Assembly (NCBI GenBank): GCA_021464525.1
Contig: JADRCO010000578.1
Span: 1 to 30,400, forward strand
Direction of reading: 5' to 3'
DNA length: 30,400 nucleotides
Origin: Rhizophagus sp. LPA8_4_AMF
Lineage: Eukaryota > Glomeromycota > Glomeromycetes > Glomerales > Glomeraceae
The position numbers and the translations under genes were made by a program. Every line of letters begins with the position of its first letter. The stretch's first letter is position 1. Positions 1 to 10,105 of this stretch are shown piece by piece. The notes beneath the pieces were generated by a model. That model did no database searches. It saw nothing but the letters and a program-made list of their open reading frames with translations, and was not told the DNA's origin.

Positions 1-514
1 CCTCTTTTTTCCCTTTTGTTTTTTTCGTTTCGTGTTTTTTCATTTCTTCTTTTTTTCTTTCCCTTTTTTTTTTCCCTTTTTTTTTCTTTTTTTTTTTTTT
101 TTTCACCTCTTTTTTTTTTTTTTTTTTTTTATTCATTGTTATAGCATTCTTAATTTTTTTTTTACTCTTTTACGGACAACTACTCTTTGTATATAAATAG
201 ACCCGTGAAGGAATATCACATATTATATTTTTATCATATATTATTATTCCCTTTTGTATTTTATATTTAATAAGATAAAAAAGTGTATTAAAGATATTTT
301 TGCTCTTGTTCTAACAAAACTTTTATAATCTCTTCGGTTCCATCTTGTAAATAGAAAATCACAGTTTCTTTTTACTTCTTTCTTTCTTGTTTTTTTTTCA
401 AACTAATTCTTTCACAGTATATACTGGATTATATATTTTTCAAAAAAAAAAATTTTTTTCAAAAAAAAATTTAAATAAATTTATAAAATTTTATATTAGT
501 CCACGTTAAGAATT
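1..514. other. Low-complexity 5' region with TATA-like box
   Basis: The first 130 bases are almost pure pyrimidine (long T runs with C). A TATA-like sequence TATATAAATAG lies at about 190-200, and the rest is A/T runs up to the ATG at 515. No ORF of note is present. If the TATA-like box is used, the 5' leader of the next gene is near 290 nt or carries an intron; the sequence cannot decide this. Confidence 0.5.
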
Positions 515-1225
515 ATGGCAAATCCAATTGAAACCATAGTTCAAGCTTACGTTGCTGCTGTTACTTCTCAACCAAATAATGAACGACGAGATATTGTTGA
601 TATTTCCGCTTCTCAGTTAGAATCTTCATCGTCATCGAGCGTCAATAATAATGTTCAACCAACAATACAATCATATTATAATCGAAGTTTTTTCCGAAGA
701 GCTTGGGATAAAGTAGAAAGTAAGTGAATGGCGCGAATAATTATCAATCTTACGTGATTCATCTCAATAACTTTATTTTGTTTTACTTAAAGGTATATTC
801 GTTCAAAAAGATACAAATTTACCCACTTATTATAATAATTATGAGAGGGAAGAAGACGAAGATGATGATACAATGGATGAATTTGTTCATCCTAATCCAT
901 ATCAACAACCTCCCACTTGTACCGCTTTGTTCAGACCACCTGTACATAAACGAAGATTATCCCAACACTCGGAGGAATTAATCAGTGGTACGCGTTTGAA
1001 AAATATATATATATTTTTTTACTTAGAAATATATTATTCATTTATCTCGAATTAAATACAGCTGGACCATCCGATTATAGCCCGAGATCATCATCAGAAT
1101 GGCCCACCCGGCAAAGATATGAAGATTGGCAACGCGATCAAGGTGAACTTGACATTGAAGAACTCAAAGTTAAAGATTTAATTGCTGGTTGGGCTATGGG
1201 TGAAGGTCGTCCATGGTTCGATTAA
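515..1225 (+). CDS. Unrecognised acidic protein, 3 exons, 187 aa
   Basis: Exons 515-719, 793-987 and 1062-1225 join in frame with GTAAGT and GTACGC donors and AG acceptors, giving 187 residues. I do not recognise a family. The N-terminal 70 residues are Ser/Asn-rich (a run of Ser at about 38-43). The middle has an acidic patch (EREEDEDDD) followed by Pro/Tyr-rich sequence and a short basic cluster (HKRRLS). The C-terminus is the best-ordered part: charged, helix-like sequence followed by LIAGWAMGEGRPWFD at the very end. There is no signal peptide or membrane segment. The low-complexity, Ser-rich and acidic character suggests a largely disordered regulatory or adaptor protein; this is inference. 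The unusual conserved-looking tail is the best handle for a homology search. The splice model is well supported because all three joins keep frame to a single stop. Confidence 0.7.
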
Positions 1226-1283
1226 ATCTGTGGTGAACATTTATGGTGTGAATATACGAATTGATGGATAGATAATTGTATTG

Positions 1284-1362
1284 GTAAGTTAGCATGTAAT
1301 ATTATTTAATCCTTTTGATATATCAGGAATTTTAACTAACTAACCGTAAAAAATTCTTTTAG
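1284..1362 (+). other. Probable intron in the 3' UTR of the first gene
   Basis: About 60 bases after the stop codon there is a good donor (GTAAGT at 1284), a branch-site-like ACTAAC tandem (about 1334-1344) and a pyrimidine-rich acceptor ending TTTTAG at 1362. The order and spacing match the coding introns of this window, so the transcript probably continues and is spliced downstream of the stop. No coding continuation is evident after it. Confidence 0.45.
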
Positions 1363-1710
1363 ATTTATAACCGAACTTGTAGAAATATTATATTATTATT
1401 TACGGATTAAAGTCGATTCATTGTATATTCAATCGCGTATAATTCCACCACATCTCAATATATCCATATATTAGTATATAACATAATAAGTATAATAAAC
1501 ATTTTAATGTAGTAATATTTCGTATATATGGCCTCTGTGTAATTATTTTTTGCATCAACATATATCTTATATTATATATATCACCTTTTTATCCCCTTTT
1601 TATTCATTAACTATATATTTTTTTCCACTAAAAAACAATCTAATACGCATTTCTTTTCATTTTCTATATAATATATACAAAAATAAAAAAAAAAATTTTA
1701 GTCAAAGTAA

Positions 1711-1896
1711 ATGGTAGAAGCCGTAGAGGCAATAGTTCTTTTAGTAATAATAATCTTCCTTTGTACCATCTTCCCTTATACCTCGCCCTTTTTTAGACAT
1801 AAATTTGTACAGATTTTATTATTATTATATACAATTTATTTTAATTTACAGAAAGAAATTCTTTTTATTAATGGTCCTATATTTAAGGGTAATTAG
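1711..1896 (+). CDS. Doubtful small membrane-protein ORF, 61 aa
   Basis: An ATG-initiated ORF of 61 codons begins with an acidic head (MVEAVEAIV), a strongly hydrophobic stretch at residues 8-24 and a basic FFRHKF segment, the layout of a small single-pass membrane peptide. The second half is hydrophobic in the way random AT-rich sequence often is. No splice partner, coding-like composition or family match could be seen. It may simply be chance; it is recorded because the first 32 residues look better ordered than neighbouring ORFs. Confidence 0.15.
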   Translation: MVEAVEAIVLLVIIIFLCTIFPYTSPFFRHKFVQILLLLYTIYFNLQKEILFINGPIFKGN

Positions 1897-1909
1897 AATG
1901 AGATTAGTA

Positions 1910-1933
1910 AAGACGCGTCTTAAACGTCTTAAA
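1910..1933. repeat. MCB-containing palindrome and 9-bp tandem repeat
   Basis: AAGACGCGTCTT is a perfect 12-bp palindrome (1910-1921) centred on ACGCGT. It overlaps two exact copies of CGTCTTAAA (1916-1924 and 1925-1933). It lies in a gap with no convincing gene nearby. Confidence 0.6.
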
Positions 1934-2468
1934 GTGTGATAATGACACGTAAAATATCCAATTTATATTTCCCTCTCAAGTATGTTAAAAGAATGGTACA
2001 ATTAAATATGAGTTATTATTTGAAAAATAATTAGTACTCATTACGCAAAGTGTTCTTTAATATTTTAATGCGATCAAAAGTATGAAAGCCCTCACTCCAT
2101 TTTTTTTTTTTTAATTTTCTTTTTCCTTTTTTTTTCTCTTCCTTTTTATTTTTTTCTTTTCCTTTTTCATTTTTCCTTTTTCAAAATTTTTTTTAAAAAA
2201 AAAAAAAAAAAATTTCCTTTTTTTTTCTTCTCATTTTTCCTTTTATATTTCTACTGTTTTCAGTTATACTGTGATAAGTTAGATCAAGAAAGAATATAGG
2301 TAAGTATTCCCCGTTTTTTTTTTTACATTTTCCTTTTCATTTTACATTTCCTTTTTTTTCCTTTTTTTTTTCAAAGTTTCCTTTTTTGGGTCTATTTGTT
2401 TTTAAGAATGCTATATCATCAAATCATTCCTTTATTAGTTCTTTTTATCAATTCGATTCTTTTTAAAG

Positions 2469-2499
<31 letters not shown>

Positions 2500-2965
2500 T
2501 TAAAAAAAAAAAAAAAAAAATTTAATTTATACTTTCGCGCTCATTCGAAAGAAAAAAAAAAGCTCCGAGAAAAAGAAAAAAAAAAATTATTATATTATTT
2601 CTTCAAGATTCCAATAATAATAATAATAATAAAAAAAGAATTGAATTTTTCATTTTTTCATCAAATACAACAGTTCAATATACACTGATACATAAAAAAA
2701 ATATATATTATTTGTAAAACCTTTATTAATTAATATAATACATTAAATAATAATAGAAATGATCGTTATTAAATAAAAAAAAAAAAAATGTATTTAATTA
2801 TAAAGAGTATAAAATATACTTGAAAGAAAACCAGAAAGACAATTTTTTTTTTTTTTATTTATTTATTTATGTAAACAAACTTGATATAGAAATTTTTCGG
2901 ATTCTTTTTTTTTTTTTATTATTTATTCAAAGTACTTATTCAAACTATTTAAACTATTCACAATA

Positions 2966-3029
2966 ACTCAAAATAATTCAAATAACAAATAATTCAAATA
3001 ATTCAAATAATTCAAAAATAATTCAAATT
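2966..3029. repeat. TTCAAATAA minisatellite at the end of the synthase gene
   Basis: About six imperfect copies of a 9-bp unit (TTCAAATAA) run through 2966-3029. The stop codon of the reverse-strand synthase gene (3025-3023) falls inside the last copy, so the repeat forms the start of its 3' UTR. Confidence 0.7.
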
Positions 3030-5887
3030 TTAACAAAACATAAACAAGCATTAGTTCCACCAAATCCAAAAGAATTAGTTAACGCAGCTTTAATACCATT
3101 CCCACCAACTTTTTGAGCTTTCAATGGTACATAATTAAAATTATATGAATCTTTTAAATCATCTAATGAATGTAAATTTAATGTTGGTGGAAGAATATCC
3201 TAAAATTAATTTTTTTCAGTAAAAAAAAGATGTTGATATGCGTGATTGATAATAGATTTATAAATTGGTTAGGTTAGGTAGATCGTTGATAGGTAAAAAT
3301 TAAGTTTGATAAGTTAGGTTAGGAAATGTGGTGATGTGAAATTTTTTTGGGGGTATGATAGAAAATAAAAAGAAAAAATGAGGTTAATAACCTTGATAAT
3401 TCTTAAAATTATTCTAAAATTATCTAAAAATTTTCTCTGATTTTCCGTAATCATGAATTTTTTTTGTTTTAATCCAAATTTTCCCATGTAAATAATTTTT
3501 TTTTTTCCCAAGTAAATAAATAAATAAATAAAAGAAAAGAACGTTCTAATTATAAATTCTAATTTTTTTTTTTTGAAAAAAAAAAGCGAATTCTTTAAAA
3601 AAAAATAAAGTTTCTTTTTTAAAAAGTCTTATCTAGATAAAGGAATTTGCCGAATCGGATTTGAAAAAAAGAATATACTGGGGTTGATCTTACCACCACA
3701 AAATACCACAATTATTACAAAACAGAATTATATAATATGATCATACCCCTAGCACAAGAAAATCCTTCCTTAATAAAGTAAAAAGTCCATTATCGTGTTT
3801 AACGTGTTTAACCCCACAAAATTTTCGTGAATCAAACTCATCATCATAATGAGAAATTTTTTTCATTATTAAACAATATATTTAACCTCTCATTGTCACA
3901 TTGTCACATTGTTTCACAACTTAATTATAAATTTACTTTTGAATTTTCATTATTGATAATCCGATAAATTAAAAAAGAAAATTACTTACGTTATAAATTG
4001 CTAAAATTGTAAATATCGCTTCAACTGCTCCTGCCGCTCCTAATAAATGTCCTATTGATCCTTTAGTTGAAGATATCGCAAGTTTCTTATTATTATCAAT
4101 ATCACTTTGTTGAAATATTGATTTAATTGCTCGATTTTCGGCGATATCCCCTAAATTATTTCGAATGAATTAATTACACAAAGCAATGTTAATTTCTGAT
4201 AAAATCAATTAATTACCTAGTTGAGTTGAAGTTGCATGTGCATTAATATAATCAATATTTTTTGGTGATAATTTAGCTTGTGATAATGCTCTACGCATTG
4301 CTAATTCAGCTCCAATACCATTCTCGGGAGGAGCTGTTATATGATGAGCATCCCCTTGTATAAAAAAATTAGTAATATATTAATGAAAAAAAAAACGTCA
4401 TTCGCAATAATGATGAACCTCTTTTCATATCAATATATCGTTAAAATCTAGTTGTACCGGATAAACCATATCCACTTAGTTCAGCATAAATTTTTGCTCC
4501 TCGATTAATTGCATGATTATATTCTTCAAGTACTACCATTCCAGCTCCTTCCCCTACAACAAATCCATCGCGATCTTTATCAAATGGTCTTGATGCTTTT
4601 TCGGGTTGGTCATTAAACTTTGTCGCCAAAGATTTTGCTCTAATATACCGTATATAAAATGAATACATAAAAATTGATCTTCATTAAATCATTTTTTATT
4701 ACGCACTTTGCAAATCCTGCCATAGTTAATGGTAAAACACATGCTTCTGATCCTCCTGCTACCATGACATCAGCGTCCCCGAATTGTATAAATCTACTTG
4801 CATCTCCTACTGAATGAGCTCCTGTTGTGCAAGCTGTTGACACTGCGTGGTTTGGCCCCTTCGAAATGAATTTTTTTTTATTAAAAATATTAAGGATATT
4901 CGACTTAAAAAAACAATGAATTTGGTTTATTTGATTTAAAAGACTTACACGAAATCCATATTTCATGGTTAAATGTCCTGCTGCCATATTTATTAATATC
5001 CTTGGTACAAACATTGGACTAACTTTTCTAGATCCCTTTTATAAAACAATAACATTATAAATAATTAAAAAGTATTAAACCGTTTAAAAAAAAAAAACGA
5101 GTGAAAATTACGTGAGCATTATACGTCATAGTAGTTGATACAACATCTTCAAGACTTCCAATTCCTGATCCGATACAAACTCCCTGTTTAGCAAATAATA
5201 GTTTTAAGTAAATAATTATTTTTTGTAGTCGAATATAATATAACTTTTTTGATTACACATTACAGTTCTATCTTTTTCAGAATCGGCTGTAGGTTTCCAT
5301 TCTGCATCATTCAATGCTTGTTTTGCTGCACAAATGGCATAATGCGAAAATAATGCCATTCTACTTTCATCCTAACAATTATTTCAAATAGTAAAAAAAT
5401 AGTAAATCAATAAAATAAATAAATAAATAAGAGTAAATGAATGAATGAATTCCTTTAATTAAATTTCATTATATATATATATATAAAAAATAATCCTGTT
5501 CTTTGGAAAATTAAAATAAAAGATAATATTTTCGGAATTTATTTTTTTCATTTTATTATTTAATAAAAAATTGGGGTTTCTTTTTTTTCTGATAATTACC
5601 CCACGATCCAACCATTCATTCGTATCAAACCCACCGTCCTCGTATTTACCAGGTTTAATTGCACCAGCTATAGTTGAAGGTAACTCATTAAATACTCCTT
5701 TCTCTCTTTCATAATATGGTAAATTTATTGAATTATTTTTATAAGGTTCATTATTAAGTGGTTGACTTGATTTTAAAGATATTATTCCACTTTCACTATT
5801 TATCAATTTTTTCCAGGAAGCTCTCACTCCTGTCGCCAATGGTGTTACTAAGCCTAAACCTGTTACTACTACTCTACGTGAAAACAT
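3023..5887 (-). CDS. CEM1: Mitochondrial-type beta-ketoacyl-ACP synthase
   Basis: This is a KAS I/II-type condensing enzyme that elongates acyl-ACP with malonyl-ACP in type II fatty acid synthesis. Reading on the minus strand, exons are 5887-5600, 5371-5264, 5183-5112, 5035-4949, 4858-4707, 4639-4458, 4354-4217, 4150-3990 and 3199-3023, which join in frame to 454 aa, close to OXSM/CEM1 proteins. The thiolase-fold landmarks are all present: [16 protein letters not shown] at residues 5-20, active-site Cys195 in [10 protein letters not shown], His336 in [11 protein letters not shown], Lys372 and His377 in [14 protein letters not shown], and the C-terminal [10 protein letters not shown]. The Cys-His-His triad is intact. 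The protein starts almost directly with the fold, so any mitochondrial presequence is minimal. The exon 5 donor is GTGCGT; this choice restores the family sequence [12 protein letters not shown]. The last intron (3200-3989) is unusually long. Confidence 0.95.
3200..3989 (-). other. 790-nt final intron of the synthase gene
   Basis: The intron runs from donor GTAAGT (3989) to acceptor TTTTAG (3200) and is several times longer than its siblings. It contains two copies of GTTAGGTTAGG (3268-3278, 3313-3323), an AAAT microsatellite (about 3513-3531) and poly-A/T runs. I see no gene or transposon end inside it; its 65-codon ORF on the same strand is Lys/Phe/Ile-rich and looks accidental. Confidence 0.7.
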
Positions 5888-6185
5888 AATTTAAAAATAA
5901 CGAAAATAACGACGAAACTACAAAGATGGATAAAAAATATGATCTACAATCTACATGATCTACAACACGTGCAGCTGATCATTAAGAAATTCAATCAAAT
6001 TCTAAATAATGAGACAAAAAAAAATTTTTTACTTTTCATTCTCGTTAACTTTCTTTTTGTAAAAATAAAATTTTTAATAAAAATTAACGCGTCATTTATC
6101 CTCATCATTTACCAATTACATTATTTTATATAATTACTAAACTTCCATCTCGTGTAAAACGCGTCTAAATCAGCCATAAAAGAAA
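5888..6185. promoter_or_regulatory. Divergent promoter of the synthase and DAD2
   Basis: These 298 bp separate two head-to-head start codons. CACGTG (E-box) lies at 5966-5971, about 80 bp from the synthase ATG. Two ACGCGT motifs lie on the DAD2 side, at 6087-6092 and 6159-6164, the nearer ending 21 bp before the DAD2 ATG. Confidence 0.5.
6087..6164. promoter_or_regulatory. Two ACGCGT (MCB-type) boxes before DAD2
   Basis: ACGCGT occurs at 6087-6092 and 6159-6164, 99 and 27 bp before the DAD2 start (motif start to ATG). In yeasts this hexamer is the MBF binding site that drives G1/S transcription; function here is inference from sequence and the gene downstream. Confidence 0.45.
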
Positions 6186-6741
6186 ATGACCAACAACCAA
6201 AACCCATTTTACGTTTCACAACAACCGCCACCACCATTTATTTACCAACGACAACAGAGACAAATACCTGTTAATGTACCTTCAGCAAAACAAGTTTTAC
6301 TTACACAAAAAGTTCAAGAAAAACAACAGGAATATGATAATTTATTAATCCTTAAAAAATCTTCGCAAGATTTATCAGACTATTTTGATCAATTGGCTGA
6401 TAATATTGAAGAATTAAATAAGGGTTGTGAGGGTAAATTGTAGAATTATTGAGAGAAGAATATCTGTTTAATCTTTTTTTTTTTAATCAATTATTATTTT
6501 TTATAGTTGTTGCTACAGTACTACGTAATTGGCAAACCGTTTTTAGGACTGTGTTATTGCAAGGTATATATGAAATTCATTGTTTCAATTTTTTACGTGT
6601 AATATTTATATTAAGAATTTTTTCAATTCCATAGAAGAAAAAAAAGAAACGGAAGAAACGCCAAAACCTAATGTATCAGAACATCAAATGCCTGTTGTTG
6701 TACGTATTCCCATGAAACCTGCCGATGCTGATAGTAAATAA
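6186..6741 (+). CDS. DAD2: DASH complex subunit DAD2 (outer kinetochore)
   Basis: Exons 6186-6432, 6507-6563 and 6635-6741 join in frame to 136 aa. Residues of about 38-102 carry the Dad2 pattern: a heptad-rich helix (KVQEKQQEYDNLL) leading to LADNIEELNKGCEVVATVL and the diagnostic RNWQTVF segment across exons 1 and 2. The DASH/Dam1 complex forms rings on microtubules and couples kinetochores to depolymerising ends. The N-terminal 35 residues are Gln/Pro-rich (QQPPPPF), and the C-terminal 35 form a charged tail beyond the conserved core, so the protein is a little longer than yeast Dad2. It is divergent from the synthase gene and has MCB-type boxes directly upstream, which fits cell-cycle expression. 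Identification rests on remembered family pattern, not a search. Confidence 0.85.
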
Positions 6742-7055
6742 AGTGACATTTTTCAACAAATTTATACAATATTGAAGGATCCATACATCAATTAGTAATT
6801 TCTAAATACGTATATAACGTTACAAAAGATTAATATTGATATTTAAATTTCATAAGCATCGGTGAGAAGCAAGTTAAAATTAATTATGAAATTTAATAAG
6901 TCTAAATCATTGACCGAACATATTGCATATTGTGCATATACGTCAAAGAAAAGTTTGTCACAATTTAATTATAATGATTTGGGATTTTGATATCAATAAA
7001 TTTTTTGCATTTACAAATATATTTATTATATCACATTAATACATTTTATTTTAAA
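6742..7055. other. Convergent 3' ends of DAD2 and TAD3
   Basis: This 314-bp AT-rich spacer lies between two stop codons of converging genes. No ORF or RNA gene is visible; it should hold the two 3' UTRs and poly(A) signals. Confidence 0.6.
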
Positions 7056-8475
7056 TTAACAATCAATTAACAAGGCATCAATTTTATGTTGTAACAATCC
7101 TTTAAATACTTTGAAATGGTGATTAAGTGAATTATGAGTGTGAATTTTATAACAAGAACCTAATCCACCTGACACTTTATTTGAATGACCATAAAATACT
7201 CGACCAATTCTTGAATGTACAAGTGCCATTGAACACCTAATAAAAAAAATATTAATTTAAATTTTTTAGAAATAATCTTAAAATTTATGATGAAGTACTT
7301 ACATTATACATGGTTCATGAGTAATAAATATATCAAACCCTTTACATAGGTATGTAGTTTTACTTCCATTATCACTCTGTTGATAAGAAAAACTTTCACT
7401 ATTAAAATTTATTTCTACATCAACTTTTTGTTTTTTTTGTTTTTGAATTTCAATTTTGTTTGATTTTTCTAAATAATTTAATTTTTCTAAAGAAGCTACA
7501 TTATTTATACAGTTAAGTATAGCATGACTAAGTGGATTTTTTGTTGAATTACGAGTATCAAACGATTCTGATAATATAACATTATTTTTTGGATCAATCA
7601 TTATACATCCAATCGGTATTTCTCCCTTTAATTTTGCTTGAATAGATAATTTAATAGCTCTTTCCATATATTGTTCTATATTTTCTATTTCTTTTAAAGT
7701 GAATTTTAATTCTCTATACTCAATTAAAATAAAGTGAATTAATTATCTTAAAATATTAATGTTGATTTTATATAATAAAATTATTATATATACTGCTGCA
7801 AAATGTTTAAACTTTACCTTTTCAGATCTTCATAAAAATTGATTGGCCATAATTTTCTCCATTCGTCAAATTGAGTACGTGTAATAGCAGGATATTTACA
7901 AACTTGTTGAATACGAGGTTTAAGTATAGAATCAAGATTATGATTTTTTATTAATGCTATTAAATCTGTAAAAGTGATCGATTCAACTGAACATATTAAT
8001 ACTGTTAATGTAAATCCTATTATCACATTTAAAAAAAAAATTAAAAAATTTATCAACAAAGATAAATAATTAAAATATTTTGTAAATATATATGTAATAC
8101 TGTATATATATATATATCCTAAAAAATTTACTTACCTTTATCATGAGAAGTTTTCTTAATTCTTTTAACATGATCCAAAATTCCTTCACGAGGACAATAT
8201 TTTTTTATAAATCTTTTTAAAAAAAAATATATAAATTAAGTTAATTATAACTTATTAAATTATATAAATCTTTTTTTTTTACTTTATAGTTGGTCCAGTT
8301 TCTTCTGGTTTCACATCACTAACATAAACATCAACTATAATTTTTAAAATATCATAATTAATATATGTCAAATTAAAAATATATATTTATATATATTACA
8401 ATTTACTATACCTGTTTCTAAACTTCTACTTTCTTCATCTGATGATACATATTTAAATGGTAAAATTTGATCCAT
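7056..8475 (-). CDS. TAD3: tRNA-specific adenosine-34 deaminase subunit TAD3 (ADAT3)
   Basis: This is the non-catalytic partner of TAD2 in the enzyme that converts A34 to inosine in tRNA anticodons. Exons (minus) 8475-8412, 8334-8283, 8212-8136, 8016-7818, 7713-7303 and 7236-7056 give 327 aa, near yeast Tad3 and human ADAT3. The N-terminal half has the ADAT3-type domain (HVKRIKK, TLTVLICS, PAITRTQFDEWRKLWP). The deaminase domain runs from about 147 to 327. Zinc ligands are His194 (in PLSHAI), Cys266 and Cys269 (EPCIMCSMALVHSRIGRV), and the C-terminal SLNHHFKVFKGLL is typical of ADAT3. The catalytic Glu of active deaminases (HAE) is Ile196 here, as expected for the structural subunit, where Val is common. 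A Lys/Asn-rich insertion of about 45 residues separates the HAI motif from EPC. For exon 4 I used the acceptor that keeps TLTVLICS; a second AG 15 nt further in would remove five residues. Confidence 0.93.
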
Positions 8476-9177
8476 ATTATATTATTTACGACTGACATAA
8501 AAATAAGCACAGTTGTTGGAATTACCTATAATTTCATGAATGATTAATAAAATTTAAAAGTTTCATACCTGTCTAATTAATGTTATAAGCTCATTTTGCT
8601 TTGTGATTCACATTTTTTTTTTTTTTTTTGATAGTGAACAAATTAAAAGCGATTTTTTTAGTAAATTATTTTATACTTATATGCATGGGTTAGCGGTGGT
8701 CAATTCAGAAAATTAATTGTGCTGTATAATTTTATTCCTCACCTATTAGAAAATTTTTACAGACTAAATACGTAAGAAAGAGAAATAGACGGAAAGAAAG
8801 AATTTACTTTTATTATATGAAAATTTTTATCCACGTGACTTGCATGATGAAAAATCGTTTTTTTGTAGTTTAAAATTCTTAAACGTATCCCGTTAAAGGA
8901 AATTTTTATTTCGTGTAAAAAATTTCTAGGTTTTAGCATCTACGTTAAGGGTATGATAACTACGACGGGAAGGTGTCATGATTATTAGTTATTATCTTGG
9001 CGCAAGACACGCAGTATCGAATTTATATATTTTATATATGTAAAAACAGGACACTTCAAAATATCGTATTTATTAGGATGGTTTACTTTCTAGAATAGAT
9101 GATGGTTAAAGTAATTAATATTGACTAGAGGAATCAAGTTACAGTGTCCACCGAGAAAATTACCTTTAAGTCATCTT
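8476..9177. other. Intergenic between TAD3 and RPB4
   Basis: This 702-bp stretch is bounded by the TAD3 start and the RPB4 stop, both on the minus strand. A poly-T run lies near 8610-8630 and a CACGTG at 8832-8837. No conserved coding signal is seen; the 60-codon ORF at 8757-8939 is not supported by composition or splice context. Confidence 0.5.
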
Positions 9178-9981
9178 TTAACTTTGATATTTTTTCAAAG
9201 CTGAAATGTCATCAAGCATGGCACGAATTTCCTCATCACTTCTTTTGGCTAAACTGTTAATTATAAAATTTGCATATAAATATCGTGATCGTATAAATAT
9301 TATCTTTAAATCATTTTTTGTTACCTTGGTATTAGTGATTTTGCCTCATCTATTTCTTCACAAACTAGATTTGCCAACTGTGCTAATTCATACTTATGTA
9401 GCTTGTGTCTCATTAAAGTTCTGTAGTTCGAACAATAATTACGTAAATAATTGGTATACGTACTTTAAATAAAAAAATGGATCAAAATCTTTTTTACCTT
9501 TAATTAAAATTCATTGAAATATAAATAATGTGAAAATTTATTTAATGATTCTAAAACTTAAAAACTAGTTAATAAAAAATTGGTACGTTATTTTACTTAC
9601 TTTCGAAGTTCACGAACTGATTCATCATTATGAAATCTTGTAAACGTATTTACTAATTCCTCGGTTTTTTTGTACACGCTGTAAAGGAAGATATGCATAT
9701 TATATAATATATCGTAATCAAACATGAATCATAAATTTGTAACTAACGTATTATTCTTTTGAGAATCTGGTATTTTTTCTAACAAAAGTGCTACTTCAGA
9801 AATAAATAGAAACTCTTCATCTTCAAAATCTGTCGAACAATTAAATAAATTAATATAATAAATGTTTTAATGCATACAAAGAAAGATCTAACAAACCTTC
9901 GCCAAATTTTAATTTTGCGGCATCCTCTTCTTCTTGAGGAGCTTTACGCGAACGATGAATAATTGGAGCATGGTGAGACAT
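9178..9981 (-). CDS. RPB4: RNA polymerase II subunit RPB4
   Basis: RPB4 pairs with RPB7 to form the stalk of RNA polymerase II, acting in initiation and in mRNA export and decay. Exons (minus) 9981-9897, 9829-9748, 9678-9601, 9420-9325 and 9253-9178 join to 138 aa, the size of human POLR2D. Family hallmarks are EEEDAAKLKFGEDFEDEE (residues 17-34), FISEVALLLE, VNTFTRFHN, the HRDC-like core HKLHKYELAQLANLV and the C-terminal IPSLAKR...AMLDDISALKKY. It lacks the long insertions seen in budding-yeast Rpb4. Two donors are non-consensus (GTTTGT after exon 1, GTTAGT after exon 2), yet both joins are needed to keep frame and family sequence. For the last exon the CAG acceptor was chosen over a TTTAG 6 nt downstream, which would shift frame into a stop. 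Confidence 0.95.
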
Positions 9982-10105
9982 ACTGAAAAGTTAAATTAGG
10001 TAGAAGAATTTTTGACTATTATTAATGATCGACATGACAATTCAAGATAAATTCGGCCAATGATAATTTTGCCTATTTGCGACTTAATTAAATCTTCTTT
10101 TCCTC
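9982..10105. promoter_or_regulatory. 124-bp bidirectional promoter, RPB4 and TRM7
   Basis: Only 124 bp separate the two divergent start codons, so both core promoters and both 5' UTRs must fit here. No TATA box or ACGCGT box is evident, in keeping with housekeeping genes. Confidence 0.55.

Larger units (their letters stand above)
1226..3022. other. Long low-complexity intergenic region
   Basis: Apart from the probable 3'-UTR intron, this 1.8 kb holds poly-T, poly-A and T/C-rich tracts (2100-2230, 2310-2390, 2467-2520) and no convincing gene. A weak ORF at 1711-1896 is listed separately. A 12-bp palindrome AAGACGCGTCTT sits at 1910-1921. A short stretch at 2260-2310 ends in a donor-like GTAAGT and could be a leader or non-coding exon, but no partner exon was found. 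The last part is the 3' UTR of the reverse-strand synthase gene. Confidence 0.5.

Noticed and set aside
990-995. ACGCGT inside the second intron donor of the first gene, and further copies at 15269, 18086 and 25839
   Set aside because: These are intronic or coding, not upstream of a start codon, so they were not counted as promoter boxes.
3268-3323. Telomere-like GTTAGGTTAGG copies
   Set aside because: There are only two copies of two units each inside an intron; not an array, and not internal telomeric sequence on this evidence.
9206-9472. 88-codon plus-strand ORF with hydrophobic stretches
   Set aside because: It runs antisense across the last RPB4 exons and an intron; hydrophobicity comes from AT-rich intron sequence.
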